From a bacterium UBP14_UBA6098 (lineage in GTDB: Bacteria > UBP14 > UBA6098), in assembly GCA_002428525.1 (NCBI GenBank), contig DIWU01000003.1, positions 32,495 through 96,494 on the forward strand: a stretch of DNA of 64,000 bases. The letters are read 5' to 3'. Below are positions 51,013-59,700 of this stretch, piece by piece. Position 1 is the first letter of the stretch. Every line of letters starts with the position of its first letter. The position numbers were made by a program, and so were the translations under genes. Below the pieces are notes generated by a model. It ran no database searches, was not told where the DNA came from, and saw only the letters and a list, made by a program, of their open reading frames with translations.

Positions 51013-53406
51013 CTATTTCTCCCTTCCGGGCAGTTTGAAACTCACGGTGAAATGGAAGTCGCTACCCAAGCCCTCCTCGCTATCGACTTCGATATCGCCA
51101 TCCATAAGTATAACAATGCTTTTCGCGATCGCAACACCCAAGCCAGTTCCTTTTTTATGTTTGATTGAGCTATCTGCCTGTTGATAGCTCTCGAAGATAA
51201 GGCCGAGTTTGTCCTTCGGGATTCCGATGCCTGTATCGACAACACTAAATTTAACTGAAACTTTAGAGGGGTCGTCGGATTTCATCGGCACGGCGGAGAG
51301 CATGACGGAGCCTTCATCGGTGAATTTGATCGCGTTCGAGACGAGATTCATAAGAACCTGCTCCAACCTGAAGCTGTCACCGATGATAAGGTCGGGCACG
51401 GCAGGATCGATCTCGATCGTGAACTTTATGCTCTTTTTGCGCGCAAGCACAACCATCTTTTGATGGATATTGCCGATCATCTCTCTGAGCGAGAACTCCT
51501 CTTGGGCAAGCTTCATCTCGCCCGCCTCGATCTTCGAGAGGTCGAGAATATTGTTCACGATCTTGAGGAGGTCCCTGCCGGAATCATAAGCGATGCGGAT
51601 ATTCTCGCGCTGTTCGGGGGGAAGCTCGGAGCGGAGTGTGACCTCGGTCATTCCGAGAAGGCCGTTGAGGGGAGTTCGGATCTCATGGCTCATATTGGCG
51701 AGGAACTGTGTTTTTGCGCTATTCGCCTTTTCGGCGGCAAATTTCGCCTCGATGAGTTCGTTTTCGGATTCTATCCTTCGAAGCACTACCGAGCCGAGGT
51801 GCGCGAAGGATTCGACCACGCCGGGGTGGTCTATAATATTGTCCCGCTTTGTCAGGATATTAGCGCTGGCGTAGATTTTCCCCTCCCATGAAAAGCCTAT
51901 GAGATAGATAAAGCCGAGATTGAACTTACGAGCGAGGTGCCTTGAGAACTCGGGTGGAATTCGCCCAAAGCTGAGCATATTGATGTCGCCCTCGCTTGGA
52001 AATCGAATCAGCCGGTTCGAGAGAAGCGGGTCGATAGCGGCCTCGTCGTTGACGGGGAAAGACAATTCTAAGATATCGATACCGATTTGGTTTTTTATCT
52101 CAGCACGAATCGGTTCCAAATTCGCCCAAGCGCGAATCTTGAACTCCTTATTTACACTGTCGAAACGATTCACAATGATAATCGAGTCTTTATTAATCGA
52201 GCTAAGGCCGTGAGCGAGGAAGTTGAAAAGCAGTTCTTCGGAGCGAATCTTCATGAATGCCATACTACTATCGGAGAGAAACTTCATCTCGGCAAGACGC
52301 TGTTCGGCTTGCAATCCGGCGGCCCTTTCTTGTGTGATGTCCCGTCCAATATAGATAATACTCGAGACTTCACTATTCATATCGAGAAGGTTCCTTGTGC
52401 TCCATAAAAGTGTCACTTTCTCGCCATGTTTTGTTGTGATCGTGGTCTCAAAGTCGTCGATTTCGGTTCCATTTTTAAGAGACTCTTTTCTACGCATCTT
52501 AGCCAGCTCGGCAATATCATCTTCATAGAATATATCGAGTATCTTGGGGTTGTTGAAAACCTCCTCTTTGCTGAAACCGCTGATTTCCTCGGCGGCTTTG
52601 TTCCATAGAACAATCCCTTTTTTTATGTCGTAAACAGAGACCCAAACGCTTGCATTATCGATAATGCTTTGGTGAAACTGGCTTAGGTTTTGAATCTCGG
52701 ACTTGGAGCGACGATGTTCATTCACCTCGCGGATAAGCGAGTCTTTAGTTCGTTGTAGCTCTTTCGTTCTTTCATCGACAAGCTCTTCGAGGCGCGTGTT
52801 GTATTGGAATATTCTATCCTGAAAGTCTATCCTCTCGGTGATATCTCGGATGAGAACCGCCTCGCCGAGATTCGACCTTAGGCCGGCGGAGATGACCTCG
52901 GCCGGAAACTCCGAGCCGTCCTTACGAATCGCCTTCGAGAGGCTGATATTGAAGCCCTCGTTCTTCATCGACTCGATAACCCCGGGGAGTTTTCCGGGAT
53001 TCTGAGAGATCGGGACGATTATTCGGTCGATCGGGGAGCCGATCAGCTCGTCGGATTTATAGCCGAACATACGGACAATCGCGCGGCTACAAAGCTGTAT
53101 CTCCCCGCAAGAGTCCGTGACGACCAAGGTATCCGGGTTGATCCCCTCCACAACCGCGGAAAGTTCCTGTTCCCGACGCGATGCTACAAGCCATTTACGA
53201 TAGGCAAAGAACAACATGCCCACCATGACGAGAAAGATAATATTAACGAGGTTGCGGGTCGTGGGGAGAGTCATGTAGGAAAGGAAGAACTCATAAACCT
53301 CGTTAGTAAAATCGAGACCTATGCTGAGCGCGATAAGCAGAAAGGCGACAATAGTGAGGATTACTATCTGAATCGAGCTTGTCTTTTGAGGCTTGAGATA
53401 CTTCAT
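51013..53406 (-). CDS. PAS/GAF sensor histidine kinase
   Basis: 797 residues. Two membrane helices (about 12-32 and 50-68), a PAS domain (about 78-190, ending in LIRDITER), a coiled coil, a second PAS (about 240-355, ending in YIGRDITQERAA), a GAF-like region (about 370-530), then HisKA with phospho-acceptor H574 in NMSHEIRTPLNG, and HATPase_c with the N box NLVSNAIKFT, G1 DTGIGIP and G2 GTGLG. It autophosphorylates and passes phosphate to the adjacent regulator. The region between the helices is short, so sensing is probably in the cytoplasmic PAS/GAF domains. Proximity to TrmB and glnA hints at a metabolic or nitrogen signal, unproven. Confidence 0.93.
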   Translation of the reverse strand: MKYLKPQKTSSIQIVILTIVAFLLIALSIGLDFTNEVYEFFLSYMTLPTTRNLVNIIFLVMVGMLFFAYRKWLVASRREQELSAVVEGINPDTLVVTDSCGEIQLCSRAIVRMFGYKSDELIGSPIDRIIVPISQNPGKLPGVIESMKNEGFNISLSKAIRKDGSEFPAEVISAGLRSNLGEAVLIRDITERIDFQDRIFQYNTRLEELVDERTKELQRTKDSLIREVNEHRRSKSEIQNLSQFHQSIIDNASVWVSVYDIKKGIVLWNKAAEEISGFSKEEVFNNPKILDIFYEDDIAELAKMRRKESLKNGTEIDDFETTITTKHGEKVTLLWSTRNLLDMNSEVSSIIYIGRDITQERAAGLQAEQRLAEMKFLSDSSMAFMKIRSEELLFNFLAHGLSSINKDSIIIVNRFDSVNKEFKIRAWANLEPIRAEIKNQIGIDILELSFPVNDEAAIDPLLSNRLIRFPSEGDINMLSFGRIPPEFSRHLARKFNLGFIYLIGFSWEGKIYASANILTKRDNIIDHPGVVESFAHLGSVVLRRIESENELIEAKFAAEKANSAKTQFLANMSHEIRTPLNGLLGMTEVTLRSELPPEQRENIRIAYDSGRDLLKIVNNILDLSKIEAGEMKLAQEEFSLREMIGNIHQKMVVLARKKSIKFTIEIDPAVPDLIIGDSFRLEQVLMNLVSNAIKFTDEGSVMLSAVPMKSDDPSKVSVKFSVVDTGIGIPKDKLGLIFESYQQADSSIKHKKGTGLGVAIAKSIVILMDGDIEVDSEEGLGSDFHFTVSFKLPGREK

Positions 53407-53447
53407 CGCAAATCTTTTGTATTGCCGGCTTACAAGTGTATTTTGTT

Positions 53448-53475
53448 ATGTTATTTAAATTTATGCGAAATTCAA
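53448..53475 (-). promoter_or_regulatory. Possible promoter of the kinase operon
   Basis: TTGAAT (53470-53475), 16-nt spacer, TAACAT (53448-53453) on the minus strand, about 42 nt before the kinase ATG. Both boxes are mediocre. Confidence 0.3.
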
Positions 53476-53518
53476 TATATCTTTCAAATACGCTCGATGA
53501 ATTCGATTATCGCCGGAT

Positions 53519-53551
53519 AAAAAAGAGAAGCCCGAAGGGATCGGGCTTCTC
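53519..53551 (-). terminator. Strong intrinsic terminator after the secreted T9SS-type protein gene
   Basis: Minus strand GAGAAGCCCGA (53541-53551), loop TCCCT, TCGGGCTTCTC (53525-53535), then TTTTTT. A perfect 11-bp stem with a clear T-tail, 22 nt after the stop. Confidence 0.92.
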
Positions 53552-53573
53552 GCGAAAGGAGAGGAAGCGATGA

Positions 53574-56279
53574 TTACTTGATTAAGCTGACCTGTTTCAC
53601 GATCTCGCGACCGGCGCCGTTGAGACGGATGAAGTATGTTCCGCTCGCCATTTCCTTGCCAAGATCGTCGCGGCCTTCCCAGACGAACCTATAAACACCC
53701 GGTTCGAGGTCGCCGTCGTGGATTGTGTTGATCTTGCGGCCGAGCAGATCGAAGACCTCGATTTTCACCGGCCCGCGGTCGCTCTCGGCGAGGCCGAATT
53801 CGATTCGAGTGATCGCGTTGAAGGGGTTGGGCATCGGCGAGTTGAAGTAGAACTGCTCCGGAACGACAGACGCCTCGAGTTGTTCTTTCGCAACCCAAGC
53901 CAGCGGCGTGATCGCGATGACCTCGACATTATAGACACCGCCGTCACTGATGAAGCTGTAGTCGCTTTGGGCGAGCATATCGATGAACTTGTCGTTCTTG
54001 GGGTCTTTGAGGTTGAGGCGCATCCCATCCGGGATATTCGCGACATCCCAATTCACGCGAACCTTTTGGCCCTTGACCGCACGGGCGTCGATCACCGCAG
54101 GCCAGCTCATCACCGACGAGCGGTCGCCCTTGAAGGATGAGGATAGCTCGCCCTCCTCGCCGGGGAAGAAGACGCGAAGATGCGCGGTTGGATAGGTGAA
54201 CTCGGGCATTTCGAAGGTCGAATAGACCGGGTTTTCGGCCATCTCGTTATATTCCCTATAGCCCAAGAGGTTCGCATAATCGTTCTGGCCGTAGGCGTCG
54301 CATTCCGCGCCGATCCTAACCTGCCATTGCGCGACTATTTCATCGACAGGGCCGGGGCGTTCGCGCGTGCGCGCTACCAGACTATGCGGACGCATACGGA
54401 TATAGACGGTATCGCCGGCGGAACCGGCGGCGGTTTTAACCCAGAAACCCTCGGCTTCGTAAAGCGCGTCGAAATACGGCGCTAAAGGGTCACCCTCGCC
54501 CGAGCCGACATTGATCGCGATGAAGCCTCCTCTGCGGAAGATTTGAGCTGTGGCCTCGATCCAGTTTGCCGTCGCCGCTTCGACGACTGTCTTCTTGACT
54601 GTCGTGTCGGAGGCGAGATAGACCAGTGCGTCGCCCCAGCGGACATCGATCTCGGTCTCTTCCAAGGGGTCGAAGAACGGGTTTGCGATCATATTATATG
54701 AGGAGAAAGAAGACCCGTTATAGACCCCGAGGGCAATGTCATAAGGTTCAGTTGTATCGACCAGCGTTCCGTGGACATCGATGGGGAGCATATTGCAATG
54801 GTCCTGAATGAACCAGAAACCGCGGCCGGGCCAGAATGGCTCGACGCTTCCCGCGATCGGCACTCCCGGGCCGCGATACCTGCGATAACCGCCGGTCTCG
54901 GGATAGTATTTTTGAACGCTATACCAATCGCCATAGGAGCCGAACACCGAATCTTGAATGCTTGCGGCATCGCAAAGTATGCAGTTAGAATCGAGGTCGT
55001 CATAAACAACGACATCCTGATCTCCTCTGCCATCGAAGCGGCCGACAGCCGGCGGCCATCCGGCGGGAACCGTTCCGCCCGCGCCCTCGACATGCACACG
55101 ATATGCGGTAGTGTCTTCGGTGGGATAAAGCGGCACACCCATAAGGCTATAGCCGCGCCACATGAACATAGTAGCCGCGAGCTTGGCCTCCAAGATCTGG
55201 GAGTAAACAATCGATTTATCGATCGGTTTATCGAGGGGATTCCAATGGCGAAGGTTAACAGTGGTCCATCCGGCAGAGGTGAACTCAGGGAAAGAGAGCT
55301 CACTTGCGGCGTCAACCCAGCGGGGGAATCCCGGCGCCACGCCCGACCAGTCGTCAACATCGGTCCAGCCGTCGGGATCGCCGAACGCATGGAAAGCGCT
55401 CCAAACCACACCATCGACCGTCCCCGCGCCCGCGGGGGAATAGAGAATGTCTATATAGCATTTGTATTGCTGGAAATAGCTACACTCGATCGTAGCGCCG
55501 GCGTTCTCTTTGACAATATCGCCAGTAAGCATAACATCGTTAGAATACCAGCGAATCGGGTCGGTTCCGTCAACATAGTTGAAGTTGGCCGCGGAGTAGG
55601 AATAGTCCTCGTCTTTATCCGCCCAAACTCCGGAGGCGCTTCTATCGTCGTCGATGAAGACATGAGCGTCAGAGCCTTGGGACTTGAATGAAACCCTGAC
55701 TGAATCGGTGGCGGTAGTCAGGGTTTTCATATTCGGATAAGTTGACGGATCCCATCCGGGGTAGAAGGCGCCGTTGTTTGTTTTAAGAGCGAACTCGACT
55801 TGATATTGCGTCTTGTATTGCGCGACGATATTCTGGCTTTTGTAGAATTGGATAGTGGTTACCGGGGAGTTTTCGTCGGCAAAAACCGCACCGTCCCATT
55901 TAAAGAAATAGTAACGGGTAGTGCCGTCGGTGATCATATCGTGCGCCTCGATTTCCATCACTCCGGTGGGTTCATACCAACCGGACTGAGTCAGTGGCGC
56001 GCCGAGATCGGGCGAGGGCGTGCTGTCGATAACGACATAGCTTAGATCGAGATAGAAGGGTCTGTGGATATAGCCCTGCTCGATCGAATTCGATGCGTTG
56101 GAAGCGGTTTGCGCGGCGGTTTGAACCATCGCGCCCTCGCTCATTGTCACCGTCCCATTGGTTTTTCCGGGCACTCCCGGTGCGAGGACACTTCGCTCGA
56201 TGAAGTAATCGGCGAGGCCGGTTCCAATGAGAGATAGGATGAGAACTGCGAGAGCCAAAGCGAAATTTTTCTTTACCAT
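53574..56279 (-). CDS. Secreted protein of unknown function with T9SS-type C-terminal domain
   Basis: 901 residues. Signal peptide 1-23 (MVKKNFALALAVLILSLIGTGLA). The body is Tyr/Trp/Asp-rich beta structure without a catalytic motif I can name; several segments look like sandwich or lectin-like domains (YYFFKWDGAVFADENSPVTT, GYSLMGVPLYP, YNMIANPFFDP). The last ~85 residues contain MPNPFNAITRIEFGLAE, KIEVFDLLGRKINTIHDG, FVWEGRDDLGKEMASGTYFIRL and KQVSLIK, the clearest T9SS/FlgD-like domain of the window. It is monocistronic, with an extended -10 promoter and a strong terminator. Function unknown; cell-surface or released. Confidence 0.82.
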   Translation of the reverse strand: MVKKNFALALAVLILSLIGTGLADYFIERSVLAPGVPGKTNGTVTMSEGAMVQTAAQTASNASNSIEQGYIHRPFYLDLSYVVIDSTPSPDLGAPLTQSGWYEPTGVMEIEAHDMITDGTTRYYFFKWDGAVFADENSPVTTIQFYKSQNIVAQYKTQYQVEFALKTNNGAFYPGWDPSTYPNMKTLTTATDSVRVSFKSQGSDAHVFIDDDRSASGVWADKDEDYSYSAANFNYVDGTDPIRWYSNDVMLTGDIVKENAGATIECSYFQQYKCYIDILYSPAGAGTVDGVVWSAFHAFGDPDGWTDVDDWSGVAPGFPRWVDAASELSFPEFTSAGWTTVNLRHWNPLDKPIDKSIVYSQILEAKLAATMFMWRGYSLMGVPLYPTEDTTAYRVHVEGAGGTVPAGWPPAVGRFDGRGDQDVVVYDDLDSNCILCDAASIQDSVFGSYGDWYSVQKYYPETGGYRRYRGPGVPIAGSVEPFWPGRGFWFIQDHCNMLPIDVHGTLVDTTEPYDIALGVYNGSSFSSYNMIANPFFDPLEETEIDVRWGDALVYLASDTTVKKTVVEAATANWIEATAQIFRRGGFIAINVGSGEGDPLAPYFDALYEAEGFWVKTAAGSAGDTVYIRMRPHSLVARTRERPGPVDEIVAQWQVRIGAECDAYGQNDYANLLGYREYNEMAENPVYSTFEMPEFTYPTAHLRVFFPGEEGELSSSFKGDRSSVMSWPAVIDARAVKGQKVRVNWDVANIPDGMRLNLKDPKNDKFIDMLAQSDYSFISDGGVYNVEVIAITPLAWVAKEQLEASVVPEQFYFNSPMPNPFNAITRIEFGLAESDRGPVKIEVFDLLGRKINTIHDGDLEPGVYRFVWEGRDDLGKEMASGTYFIRLNGAGREIVKQVSLIK

Positions 56280-56351
56280 AACGCCCTCCTAATTCGGGCT
56301 AATTAAACGAAACTCAAACAACATCGTCTGTCGTGACAACACTTAGCATGC

Positions 56352-56360
56352 ATTATACCA
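56352..56360 (-). promoter_or_regulatory. Extended -10 promoter of the secreted-protein gene
   Basis: TGGTATAAT on the minus strand (TATAAT at 56352-56357), about 73 nt before the ATG. A TTGCAA 21 nt upstream is too far for a standard -35, but the TGn extension can compensate. Confidence 0.55.
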
Positions 56361-56379
56361 AAAGCGTAAGTTATTGTAT

Positions 56380-56700
56380 TGCAAACTATTATCTCGACAC
56401 CCGACCTTGTTTTTGGGCTATATTCCCATAAAACTTTATTAATTATGGGTATTTTCGCCCAGCTCGAAAGGATAATACAATTTCAATTTTCCAAATACGG
56501 GCAAGACAACCCGATGATCAATAACCCGAATATAAGTGCGTTCATACTAACCAACGGGCTCTGCGCTCTATAGTTAGACACACACTAATCCAATATATTA
56601 TAATATACTTTTTCCGATGAGTTTCAAGAACCGTTTTTTTACTTTTTCCGAGCTTGCGAGATCGTATTCTGTGATTCGATATAGACAGCATCGATAGAAT
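56380..56700. other. AT-rich intergenic region without a recognisable gene
   Basis: No convincing frame or RNA gene is seen. The one notable item is a perfect 14-bp palindrome, TATATTATAATATA (56594-56607), preceded on the minus strand by TTGAAA with 16 nt to TATTAT. It might be a second distant promoter or a protein-binding site. Confidence 0.4.
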
Positions 56701-56726
56701 AAGGGGCGGCCCGAGGACCGCCCCTT
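56701..56726 (-). terminator. Intrinsic terminator after the 1865-residue repeat protein gene
   Basis: AAGGGGCGG (56701-56709) and CCGCCCCTT (56718-56726) form a 9-bp GC-rich stem with an 8-nt loop, 14 nt after the stop. The trailing T-content is modest. Confidence 0.7.
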
Positions 56727-56739
56727 TATTGAACACGGT

Positions 56740-59700
56740 TTATGGCTCTACATCGATTTCATAGCTCCCCGGCTCGATGCCGCCGGAGGTTCCACCGGTG
56801 GCACCGATAGCAGATGTATTCAGCTCGCCCGAGATGCTTATATTGTTTTGGAGTCTGACTATACCGGAACCGGTTTTATCGATTGTGACATTGGTAAAGG
56901 CGGTTTCTCCGATAATCTTCGATTCTCCGCTACCATCGAAGAACACAGTCTTCGACCTCGGTAGGAAGGTGCCGATCCTCGTCCAATCGACGGCGACATA
57001 CATGTCGTAGTTGCCGACATCCCAAGAGCCGGCGGTAAGTGTGAAGCTTCCGTTTATATCGATGTTGTGCGTCGAGAGGAGCTTAGTTCCGGTGGCGTTG
57101 CACTCGACATTATTGAAGGCCTTTGTCGAACCGGTTCCGCCGGTGCTGATATTCGAATTACCGCCCCTGAAAATAACGGTTCCCGTGTTGTGAGTGAAGG
57201 TTCCGTTGTTCGTCCAGTTGCCGTAAACCGAGAGAACTCCGCCGGCTCCGCCGTTCAGGACACCGCCCGATTGAATAGTCAGGTCGGCACATTTGGCGGT
57301 GGTGACATTGACCACCGGGTCGTTCGTGACATTCGGAATGACGACATTTGTTGCCTCGGTGGGGCCGGTGCAACGCGCCCAGTTTTGGGCGTTATCCCAG
57401 TTTGTGTTCGCGTATCCCGTCCATGTTCCGATAGTGCCTTCGTTATAGACATTAACGGTGACGCAGTTTGAAGACCATGTCCACCCGCCGCAGTCCGGCG
57501 AGCCGGTGGCATCCACTTCGCAACGATACATCGTTCCGGTAAGAAGCCCTGCGGGCGGGTCATAGGACTGAGATGTCGCCCCGCTGATGAGTGTCCATCC
57601 GGTTCCATCGCAAGCGCCGCCGGCCGCTTTTGAGGACCAGCGATAGGCGTAGGTTCCCGAGCCACCCGAAGGATTGGCTGTCATCGCTCCCGGATCGCCG
57701 CCGGAACAAATTGTTCCTCCGCCGCCGGTGATAGAACCGGCCGTGAAGTTCGGGCGAACCGTCACGGTCGTGCTCATACAAGTTGTGTTTCCACAAGAGG
57801 ATTCCCAGCGACAATAGTATGTCGTGTTGCCTGTTAAAGATCGTGTGATATTGAGCGGGCTTCCACTACCGATAGTGGCACCCGAACCGCAACCGCCCTC
57901 ATACCACATTAGACTTCCGCCGGTGCCGCCCGCACCTCCGCCCGATGATGTCAACTGGTAATTTGTCGATACGTTATAGCAAACAACAGAGGGAGTTACA
58001 CTTGCGCTTGTCGGGGGTGTCGGGTTGGTATTCACTGTAATCGGAGCTACAGACGAAGTGACATTCGGGCAAGGGGAGGCTGTTCCAATAACCGCTCTAT
58101 ACTCCCAAAGGCCGGCAGTTGTCATCGAACCGGTGGTAATTAGATAGCTTCCCGCCCCGCCGATATTGGTCCATCCACCGCTATTTATGTTTCGTTCCCA
58201 TCCCAAGATTGAGCCCGTATAACCGGTCACAGCGACTGTGGTGTTGCCGCCTTCGCAAAGCGCCCAAACACCGGGTGTCGCAGTGCCGCCCACCGGGGGG
58301 CTTTGAACTGTCACGGTCACGCTGGCGCAACCCGTCACTGTGCCGCTACAGGGCGAGGTTCCCACGCGGCGGACATAATAGGTGGTTGTCGAAGTCGGCG
58401 AAACAGAGAGCGATGAGCCAGTTCCCAAGACCGAACCGGAACCGCAACCGCCGGCATACCACTGGTAGGTGCAACCCGAGCCCGCAGAGCCGCCCGTTGC
58501 CGTCAGTGTCGTCGATTGGCCGGAGCAGATTGTGGTCGTGCCAGAGATGCCCGTCGGTGCCGTCGGCGGTGTGTTCACCGTCACCGTCACGCTGGCGCAA
58601 CCCGTCACTGTGCCGTCGCAGGGCGAGGTTCCCACGCGGCGAACATAATAGGTGGTGCTCGAAGTCGGCGAAACAGAGAGCGATGAGTTAGTTCCCAAGA
58701 CCGAACCGGAACCGCAACCGCCGGCATACCACTGGTAGGTGCAACCCGAGCCCTCAGAGCCGCCCGTTGCCGTCAGTGTCGTCGATTGGCCGGAGCAGAT
58801 TGTGGTCGTTCCCGAGATGCCCGTCGGCGCTGTCGGCGGTGTGTTCACCGTCACCGTCACGCTCGCGCAACCCGTCACTGTGCCGCTACAGGGCGAGTTG
58901 CCCACGCGGCGGACATAATAGGCGGTTGTCGAAGTCGGCGAAACAGAGAGCGATGAGCCAGTTCCCAAGACCGAACCGGAACCGCAACCGCCGGCATACC
59001 ACTGGTAGGTGCAACCCGAGCCCTCAGAGCCGCCCGTTGCCGATAAAGTCGTAGAACTACCTGAACATATAGGATTCACAGTGGCAGAGATGCCCGTCGG
59101 CGCTGTCGGCGGGGTGTTCACCGTCACCGTCACGCTGGCGCAACCCGTCACTGTGCCGCTACAGGGCGAGGTTCCCACGCGGCGGACATAATAGGTGGTT
59201 GTCGAAGTCGGCGAAACAGAGAGCGATGAGCCAGTCCCCAAGACCGAACCGGAACCGCAACCGCCGGCATACCACTGGTAGGTGCAACCCGAGCCCTCAG
59301 AGCCGCCCGTTGCCGTCAGTGTCGTCGATTGGCCGGAGCAGATTGTGGTCGTTCCCGAGATGCCCGTCGGCGCTGTCGGCGGTGTGTTCACCGTCACCGT
59401 TCTCGTCAGGTAGCTCGAGTATGAACTTTGAACAGACCCGCAGAATGTCCCTCGTCGCTCGACATAATATGTCGTCAAGGTCGTTGGAGAGACGGTCGCG
59501 GATGGCGTTCCGGAATAATCGCATCCTCCAGTCCATGCGACATAGGTTCCACATGTTCCGGGATTTCCTGTTGTCCAGTAGTAGGCTCCTCCCGCGCCGC
59601 CCGTTGCCGCGAGTGTAACCGATGAGCCATTACAAATGGTTATATTCCCGTTCGTTCCGTTAAGTGTGGCCGTGGCCGGCCCCTTCGGCGGCAACTGGAA

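Noticed and set aside
58301..59384. CRISPR or satellite interpretation of the 270-bp repeats
   Set aside because: Units are long, contiguous and encode intact Ig-like domains in one frame.
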